A DNA stretch of 64,000 nucleotides from Hormiphora californensis (taxonomy: Eukaryota > Ctenophora > Tentaculata > Cydippida > Pleurobrachiidae). Positions 56,578 through 64,000 of the stretch are shown one piece after another (the stretch's first letter is position 1; the number at the start of each line of letters is the position of its first letter). The notes beneath the pieces are model-generated. The model was not told the origin of the DNA, made no database searches, and saw only the letters and a program-made list of their open reading frames with translations. Both the position numbers and the translations under genes were made by a program. Location: assembly GCA_020137815.1 (NCBI GenBank), contig CM035354.1, forward strand, positions 868,001 to 932,000, written 5' to 3'.

Positions 56578-56617
56578 TGAGAGAGAGAGGGAGAAAGAGA
56601 GAGAGAAAGATAAAGAA

Positions 56618-56665
<48 letters not shown>
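56488..56665. repeat. (GA)n tract with GT interruption
   Basis: GA runs with a short GTGTGTGTGTGTG insert at about 56,550-56,562, followed by four GGTT units at 56,666-56,681. Confidence 0.9.
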
Positions 56666-56667
<2 letters not shown>

Positions 56668-56834
56668 GTTGGTTGGTTGGTTAAAATATGATGGTGGACG
56701 AACAGCAATGTAAGTCAAATAAATGATAAACAAACTGGGTCCCGCCCCGTGCGAAGAGATCAAAAATATGATAGTAAAAACATTTAAAGCATAAAAAGGA
56801 TCTCCACAAGCTTGTGGGGCAAATTTAAATGAGT

Positions 56835-57017
56835 TCAGATGCTTTCAATCACACCTTTCCTTAAAGCATACTTTCTCTCAGGGTGCGCCTGTCTCAGTTC
56901 ATTTAGAGTCTTCACCGCCTTTCTCCTCTCAACTCTCTCTTCATAACTAAGATCAGGTTTAAGATACACACTCTTATAGTTCTCACTATTTCTCAGGACA
57001 CTTGCCTTTCTCAACAA
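56835..57017 (-). pseudogene. Possible retrotransposon ORF fragment
   Basis: A 60-codon frame, KSVYLKPDLSYEERVERRKAV...LRQAHPERKYALRKGVIES, resembles the charged segment near the end of ORF 1-type proteins of animal LINEs (a VY..PDLT..ER pattern followed by a basic IR.G.I end). It has no ATG start and opens into a GA tract, so it is a fragment at best. The similarity is from memory. Confidence 0.35.
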
Positions 57018-57021
57018 AACA

Positions 57022-57090
<69 letters not shown>

Positions 57091-57440
57091 GGAGAAAGAG
57101 AGAGAGTGAGAGTGAGAGAGAGAGAGAGAAAGAGAGAGAAAGATAGAGAACGTCAAGTTACCACCCATTCAGATACAATCCACAGTAGTAGCCAGCAGCA
57201 CGTGTTCAAAGAGTGATAACTGGCGAACTCTAGCGACGAGATATAACGAACATTTATGCCGTGTGTCGTACGGGGGATAGAGAACTCAACAGAGAAGGCA
57301 GCTGAGAAAGAGGGGAGTGAGAGCTGCACATTAGCAGGAGAGATCTACCAATATATAGTAACCATGTTAGATCATTGGAGGGTGTTTGCACGAGTATAGA
57401 CAGGGAATATATAGCACGGTGCTATTATACTCCCTATCTA

Positions 57441-58544
57441 CCGCCTGGGCCAAAAAAAACGTGGGGTACGCCGAGCCTCATATCTCCCAAATCGTAACTT
57501 CTATCACTCTGATATTTTGACACAATTTTTGTATACCTACTCATTCGAGGAATCCGGAGTTTCAATTCCTAAAACTTCAAAATTCATTAATGAACTCAAT
57601 TTTTCAATTTTCGGGTTTTTCGAGGTTTTCTCTTGTTTATATTCAATTTTATTCTTAAAATGACCGCTATGCAATAGAACAACTAACAACAAATGGCAAT
57701 CTGCATTTTTATTAAAATTGAATCAAGTTTAGTGGGTGAAATAAACAATATAAAACTGTTCATTTTTACCGAAAATCGATTTTGACCCGTTTTGACGAGA
57801 AATCGGTAATTTCAGGCGCTAAAAATTGGTAAGGCCATTGCACTTGATCAATGTTGATATAAGCCGGAATTTTAGCTCTCTATCTCAAAGTTCATTTTTC
57901 CGACTGGAATGAATCCTGAATGAACTTGAAAACAGGAATGCTTTTTCAACCCGGAATTTCACAGTCGTCTTTGGGTATCGATTTCCTTTCAAACGCGACT
58001 AATTTTAGCTCAATTGGCCCACCACAAGAGACACAGTGGCTAGTTTTCTAACCCTAGGTCTGGTCATGTGACCCCCATTGAGACGCTAGTGTCATTACGA
58101 AGTGCCAATAAGCAGGTGTAACGGTCGAGTATCACGTATCACATCTGCTAATGAGGACGGTGTACCGATACAGCGTCCGTTAGAATGTAAGTTCTCTTGC
58201 TAACACGTCAAAATTTGATGGGGATCACATGACCCAACCTAGGCCTGGTAAACTGGTCACTGTGATTCTTGTGGTGATCCAATTAAGCTCAAACTGGTCG
58301 CGTTCGAAAGAAAATCGATAGCCAAACAAATTTGTGAAACTTTGGTACCGAAATATGGTCCCATTTTGATGTTCATTCAATGTTCATTCGGGCGAAAAAA
58401 ATGAACTTTTATCTAGAGGGCTGAAACTCCGGATTCCTCGAATGAGTACCCATACAAATATTGTGTCAAAATATCAGAGTGATGGAAGTTAAGATTTGGG
58501 AGATATGAGGCTCGGCGTACCCCACGTTTTTTTGGCCCAGGCGG
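57441..58544. mobile_element. 1.1-kb inverted-repeat element with TA flanks
   Basis: The ends read CCGCCTGGGCCAAAAAAAACG inward on both sides. The outer arms are about 130 bp at high identity (57,441-57,570 and 58,420-58,544). Inner parts pair less well (GGGCCACCACAAGAGACACAGTG against CACTGTGATTCTTGTGGTG). TA lies at both borders (57,439-57,440 and 58,545-58,546), as in Tc1/mariner-type MITEs. No transposase frame. Confidence 0.75.
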
Positions 58545-58546
58545 TA

Positions 58547-60108
58547 TTAGCACCCACGTGAGATACGAAGTGGCAGTATACATAGCAATAGTTTCAGCAT
58601 CCAGCTTAAGTTATTTTGTAGGGTAATGGATGGAAAAATTAACCCGTCTTAATCTATTTATAATTCTCGCTATTTTTTTCTCCCTTTTCTTTTCTCTCTT
58701 TCTCTCTCCGCCATTGAATTAAACTACGACATCTTGCTAGAAGTAACTCCTGTAAGCGGAAAAACTTACAGTTCTAAAAGCGAGAGAGATGGGAGAGAAG
58801 GAGGGAGAGAGCGAGAGAGAGAGAGAGAAGAGAGAGGAGGGAGGAGCGAGAGAGAGAGATGGGAGAGAGAAGAGGGAAGGAGGGAGAGAGTGAGAGAGAT
58901 AGAAAGGAATAACGCTTAGGGAGCTGGAGTGGGTTCAATCTGTTATGAAGGAAACCGGAACAATTTATAACGACCTGAGCAAAACTGCAGTTTTCTCTGA
59001 TGCTCTTATTATCTTATCCATGAATGGCCATGGTATGGGGCCTTACCTCGAATAAAATGTTAGGATAAAAGTTTGAAAGGTTCACATTACAGAATGTCGT
59101 AGAGAATATGTTTTGTCGTCATAGAACAAAGCATCCAACTTGTATTGTTCAAGCCTGCAGCTCGCGAAAAGAGGGTCGAGCAAGGCAAGAATCCAACGCC
59201 AATGATAGGTCTTTAGGCTTTGTATAGCCTGGTTTGGTCGACAGAGTCCTTAGCTTTACTGGCAGACCGATCTTAGTTACCTTGATCAACCCTGTTTCAG
59301 GGTTTGGAGTTTGAAAAAATATTACCTTAATAGATTAGCTTACATTTGGTTGAATTTTTCATACTTTATTTTTGTTCTAAAAACAGTGTCAAGCGACTCA
59401 AAAAAACAGTGTCAAGCGACTCAAACATTTGGTTGATTCAAATCATGGTCTACAGTACGACGGTCGTGTTGGTCGGTTTGCTGCCGGCTATTGGACTACC
59501 GCGGTATCTTAGCAAAACTGGGGCGATCGTACCGATCGCAAATCGAGGGACCTGTTTCTATCTTTTTCTCTCTGACTGTCTCTCCCTTTTATGTATGTGA
59601 TGTGACCCCTCAAGTTCTCAAGCAGTTCTCAAGCACTTGTGATACGTGATACCTACGAATCACGTCGTCTAACTGACGGATCACGTCGTCACACTGACGG
59701 ATCACATCGTCACACTTATAGGGTGTCACATTTCCGTTCAGATTTGCATTAGATATAGTTAGATTAGATTGCACCTCGTGATGCAACTGTCAAGACCCAA
59801 CAGAACTCGGCTGGAATTAAACAGGAGTGAGTGGTGGGCATGTGTTCCGCAACTACAGCAGGGGCGGTGCACGGCTTTCAGTCAAGACAGCCAGTGTGAC
59901 CTCTCTTGCACATCCAGAGATCTCCCGAAGACGTCCCACACGGTGAACCTCGACTAGATAAAGTTTTTTGGAGACCGGACCTAGGTTACGTATTTTTGAC
60001 CGAGGAATCCGAAAAACATAAAATTAAAATCGAAAACGTAGCGGTTTTTGTGTAAAACGGCAAAAACTGTCATTTTTCAGCGATTTTCGACTTTTTACGC
60101 TTTCTAGA
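58547..60108. other. Spacer, no gene recognised
   Basis: It holds a GA-rich tract (58,780-58,900), a GGGTCGAGCAAGGCAAG motif of the short dispersed repeat (about 59,173-59,189), and three units of GATCACGTCGTCACACTGACG type at 59,655-59,716. Confidence 0.5.
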
Positions 60109-61206
60109 GATTTTAAAAATATGTCCTTACAAGATATGATCTTGTGCTTCTAGACTAATAAAATACAATCGATTTGCTACAAATTGGTCCCGGGTTTGTG
60201 TGATTTGGTCAAAAGCTCTCTTTACTGTGGCCCATCAAAGATGGCCACTCTGCAAATACGTTTTTGACTCTTGTGGCCGCAGATGTAAACCAAAAGAAGA
60301 TTTATTATACACCAAAATTTGCGTCTTCTGAAGGCGAACAACCTGGTTTTTACGAAATTTGATTTCATGCAGGCGTTCAAAAATTACAGCCGAAAAACTG
60401 GTACAGTGGATTTCGGAAATACCCCTACTTCAACAAACCCTAATCCAGATAAGATTTCGAAAAATATACATCTTCATACATGAAAATGAAGCTCAGACAA
60501 ATGCCAACGTGATGCAAAAAACGGGAAGTGTGTAACTTATTTCGTTTAGAAGCTATAGCGAAAATAAAAGTGCTTGTATTTGCCTTGAAAACATCCTCTA
60601 AAAGCCCTGAAAAATAGCAAATCTGTCTAAAAATGCAATACGAATAAAATGTCACCTCCAGTGCACCAACTTAGCCCCCTGTGGACAGAATTTGTTTGAA
60701 ATTGTCAGAAATTGTCTGAAAGTATGGTTTTTAGAGGGTGTTTTCAAGGCAAATACAAGCACTTTTATTTTCGCTATAGCTTCTAAACGAAATAAGTTAC
60801 ACACTTCCCGTTTTTTGCATCACGCTGGCATTTGTCTGAGCTTCATTTTCATGTATGAAGATGTATATTTTTCGAAATCTTATCTGGATTAGGGTTTGTT
60901 GAAGTAGGGGTATTTCCGAAATCCACTGTACCAGTTTTTCGGCTGCATGAAATCAAATTTCGTAAAAACCAGGTTGTTCGCCTTCAGAAGACGCAAATTT
61001 TGGTGTATAATAAATCTTCTTTTGGTTTACATCTGCGGCCACAGGAGCCAAAAACGTATTTGCAGAGTGGCCATCTTTGATGGGCCACAGTAAAGAGAGC
61101 TTTTGACCAAATCACACAAACCCGGGACCAATTTGTAGCAAATCGATTGTATTTTATTAGTCTAGAAGCACAAGATCATATCTTGTAAGGAAATATTTTT
61201 AAAATC
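60109..61206. mobile_element. 1.1-kb hairpin element
   Basis: Arms are about 60,109-60,604 and 60,733-61,206, around a 128-base centre. The left arm has 17 bases (GCGTTCAAAAATTACAG region, about 60,373) missing from the right arm, bounded by CAG on both sides. The mirror-image frames of about 66-71 codons are a by-product of the two arms. No target duplication is clear. Confidence 0.75.
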
Positions 61207-61724
61207 CATATAATAAATTCCAAAATGTTAGTCCGATAATTGTTTTCTCCCTACTCCTCCTACAGTTTTTGAGCTAGACCCCTGAAAATTTGTACACTGG
61301 TACTTTGGACCAAGGCGGGTGTAAGTACGGGCTCAGATTTTTGATCCGATCTTTACAACAGTGACGTCACGGGGTGACGTCATTGCGACAAAAAGACTTA
61401 CATTTTTCAAACGCTTCATTTTACATGATAGCGATTTCCCGTAACTCAATGTTTAAGGGTCGTAAATCGCGTCGGGAAAGTTAAAAATGCCAAAAATACG
61501 ATATTTTTCACCGTAGCCACCCAAAATCTTATCCAATCGATATGAAACTTGGTCGTTATGTGAATTTTAATGTCCTTTGGCCAGGGGTTCCCGGAAAACG
61601 GATTGGCAAGATGAGAACTGACCGGAGTTCTTATAATTCTAAATTCACGAATTTGGAATTTTTCGTCGACTTTTTTTTGGCGAGGAAATTTTCAATACAA
61701 TGAATTTTAAAATTTTACACTGTA

Positions 61725-61942
61725 GTGGAAGCTCTTACGGTATTTCCCACGCCCCGTGGGAAAGTTTTTGACCGTGGGAAAGTTTTCAAACCGTGGGAAA
61801 AGAGAGATACATACAATAACCTTTAAAAAATAATTATTTTTTGTATGTTACTGTATGTATCTCTCTTTTCCCACGCTTTGAAAACATTCCCACGGTCAAA
61901 AACTTTCCCACGGGGCGTGGGAAATACCGTAAGAGCTTCCAC
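61725..61942. mobile_element. 218-bp palindromic MITE with TA flanks
   Basis: The ends read GTGGAAGCTCTTACGG and its complement, TA lies on both sides, and the arms of about 100 bp enclose an A+T-rich loop. Internal CCGTGGGAAAGTTTT motifs are repeated two or three times per arm. Confidence 0.7.
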
Positions 61943-62325
61943 TACTGCGTAATTCTAGGTTCCGCGCGCGGCGTAAAAAAGCAGCGCTTTTTCGGGAAAA
62001 TTCGCGTGTTACAGTAAATGATTTACCCGCCTCGCCAAAATTGTAACGCGCTCCTACTATGAGACTCATTGCTCTAAGGAACAAACAAATTAATTTATCT
62101 TTTAAAAATCAAACACAAATGTCACCAGTTATATGAGGATAAATTACCATTTACCAGGTCACGGGTTCCCAGCAAACGGGTACTCTAGTAAAATAAGATC
62201 TTCTAATATAAAGAATTGATTCACATCACCATTTACACTGTCAAAAACTAAATATATCAGAGAATCGATCGCGGTGAAATTCCATAATAAACTTTCCAGA
62301 TTTTGTCTCTTGTATCTCGATTAGA

Positions 62326-64000
62326 AACAACCAATCACCGTTATCTCGCTCAGAAACAACCAACTTGAGATCATCGTCCGACAACCAATTTCATTAAAAC
62401 TATTCCCTTCACAGGGAAGGGCCCTTCAGTCTTTAACTTTCTACAAAATCGTATATAACCCTAGTTATAACCCTAGTTATAACCCTAGTTATAACCCTAC
62501 GTTAGGGCCTGTCTCGCCTACGAGCAATCTTTTACTGTTAAATGGGAGAAGTTTAAGTCCAGCAGGTGATACATGTTGGAAACTTGGGCTTATTAGAGAC
62601 TATGTTAAGCAAGAGAAAACTCCCATAGTAACCATTGCAGTAACTGAGACTTGGTTTAAAGGCTATCATTCTGATGCCCAGGTTCAGATACCAGGGTATG
62701 ACGTGTATAGAAGTGATAGAGAAAACCGAGTGGGCGGTGGCTGTGCCTTATATGTTCAATGTTCGCTGGCTGTTTCTGATACTACATGTTTTGCGAGTGC
62801 GAATAACAATATGTGTGCTGTTTATGTTGAACAAATAAACACTATTTATGCTGTTGTGTATCGCTCTGAGTCAAGTGTGTTAGATTTTCAAAAGCTGATG
62901 GACAATCTCCAGACTTTTATTGATAATCACAGTGATGATCGATTACCAGAGGTCATAGTTTCTGGGGACTTTAATCTTCCTCTTTTTCAGTGGGCTGATG
63001 GGTCGTCTGTTCCGATTGACAAGCCTAACTACAATGTTGTTGCTGATTTCATGGACGCAAACTTTCTATCCCAAGTTGTTGAGGGCCCTACAAGAGGCAA
63101 CAACACGTTAGACCTTGTGTTTACTAACCGCCCGGAATATTTCAGCAATATCTCTATTACGGATGGGGGTATCTCGGATCATTCCTGGGTATCATGTGAA
63201 CTCTCATTCAACCCTCTCGGTCCCAAAAGTATATTTCTTCCCAGTATACTTGAGGGTTATCGGCAATTGGATCTTCAGTCGGCTGACTTCACTAGTATTA
63301 ATGCAGAACTAGCGGCTACTGATTGGGATCAAATGTTGACGGAATGTGAAGAACTGGGAGATGAGGATGGTTCCCTTTTTGTGGAGGCCATGCGTGACAA
63401 AGTTTTCAAAGTTGTAAAGTCACACTGTCGATTGAAGAAAATCAGGAAAGAGTTTGTGGACAAAGAACTGAAGCACTTGACCAGCAGGAGACGTAAATTG
63501 GTTAAACGCGAGAACGGTTCAGACAAATGGATATCACAGATGGACTGTATAATTGGCAGGATAAAGGAACACTTGATATCAAGGGAAAGGAAGACAGAGA
63601 GGAAGGCTGTGGACGTTATTAAAGAGAACCCGAAGTTCTTTTATTCACATGTCAAGAAGAAATCTAAAGTCAGATCTTCAGTTGCACCCCTTGAGCGTGA
63701 AGATGGTTCACTAACTGTGGATCCTCAAGAGAAGGCTGGACTACTCCAACACCAGTTTTCCAGCGTTTTTAGCGACCCTTCCGCTATCGACCCCACAGAG
63801 GCAGCTGGTAACGTTGAGGACCTCGGTGAGATCCTGACAAGTTTGGAGTTCTCGCAGAATTGTATTCAGACTGCGTTGGGGGAACTGAAACCATTCTCAG
63901 CCTCCCCTCCAGACTGCATTCCTTCAGCTGTTCTGAAACAGTGTCGCAGTAGCCTGTCATACCCGATTTGGATGCTGTGGAACAGGTCATTTGAAGACGG
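62326..64000 (+). CDS. LINE copy C, endonuclease and start of reverse transcriptase, cut by window edge
   Basis: A frame with no stop from about 62,326 to the window end (about 558 codons, 3' partial); the first in-frame ATG is near 62,810. An in-frame 12-bp tandem repeat (AACCCTAGTTAT, four units, 62,456-62,499) precedes the conserved part. The endonuclease domain starts LLLNGRSLSPAGD at about 62,530, then VTETWFKGYH, RVGGGCALYV, VIVSGDFNLP, TRGNNTLDLVFTN and ISDHSWV, with all usual catalytic blocks (ET, GDFN, SDH). The linker (FYSHVKKKSKVRSSVAP, DPQEKAGLLQHQFSSVFSDPS) leads to the reverse transcriptase start (SASPPDCIPSAVLKQC...PIWMLWNRSF). It is the same type as copy A, which is truncated at the equivalent linker. 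It may be full length beyond the window. Confidence 0.85.

Noticed and set aside
60440-60892. Paired 66-71-codon proteins with FIFAIASKRNKLHTS
   Set aside because: Mirror translations of the two arms of a hairpin; no independent support.
62454-62500. ATAACCCTAGTT tandem repeat as telomeric DNA
   Set aside because: The 12-bp unit is not the animal TTAGGG repeat, and it lies at the start of a LINE frame.

Overview
The window is nuclear DNA from an invertebrate animal. Genes are split by short GT-AG introns and encode metazoan proteins (a LASP-type LIM/SH3 protein, an ANKRD42-like ankyrin protein, SAC1 phosphatase, FRA10AC1). Non-LTR retrotransposons, foldback DNA elements and long (GA)n tracts fill the space between them. 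A sponge or another non-bilaterian marine animal is plausible, but I cannot settle the taxon from sequence alone. All exon structures were assembled by hand from splice sites and remembered family alignments; no search was run.

Layout. 1-2.6 kb: no gene seen. 2.6-7.5 kb (-): a nine-exon SACM1L orthologue with a 1.28-kb near-perfect hairpin element in one intron and three apparent single-base frameshifts in exon 2. 8.0-10.7 kb (-): a two-exon M13 (neprilysin-family) metallopeptidase without a membrane anchor, also with one frame break. 13.2-14.9 kb (-): a C2H2 zinc-finger protein. 15-27 kb: a gene-poor stretch dominated by (GA)n tracts, with minisatellites and one 485-bp inverted-repeat element. 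27.4-28.3 kb (-): FRA10AC1 in a single exon. 29.4-31.3 kb (+): a 5'-truncated LINE with an open reverse transcriptase. 32.8-36.5 kb (-): a second, decayed LINE with part of its reverse transcriptase deleted. 37.3-38.6 kb: a hAT-like foldback element with an 8-bp target duplication. 39.0-45.5 kb (+): a nine-exon ANKRD42 orthologue. 46.1-51.0 kb (-): an eight-exon LASP1-like gene. 51-62 kb: no host gene seen; GA tracts and four inverted-repeat elements. 62.3 kb to the right edge (+): a third LINE, open through its endonuclease domain and cut by the window end.

The most interesting object is a 3,481-bp element (39,859-43,339) in intron 2 of the ANKRD42 gene. It has terminal inverted repeats of about 560 bp starting with AG, a perfect 6-bp target duplication (CCCGCA), and three same-strand ORFs, each with its own TATA box 34-50 bp before its ATG. 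One ORF starts with a C2H2 zinc finger. This end structure is that of Polinton/Maverick-type elements, yet there is no room for the polymerase, integrase and capsid genes. It looks like a miniature or satellite-type relative that depends on functions supplied from elsewhere.

The six host genes have unrelated housekeeping, cytoskeletal or regulatory roles and share no visible pathway. Five lie on the minus strand and ANKRD42 on the plus strand.
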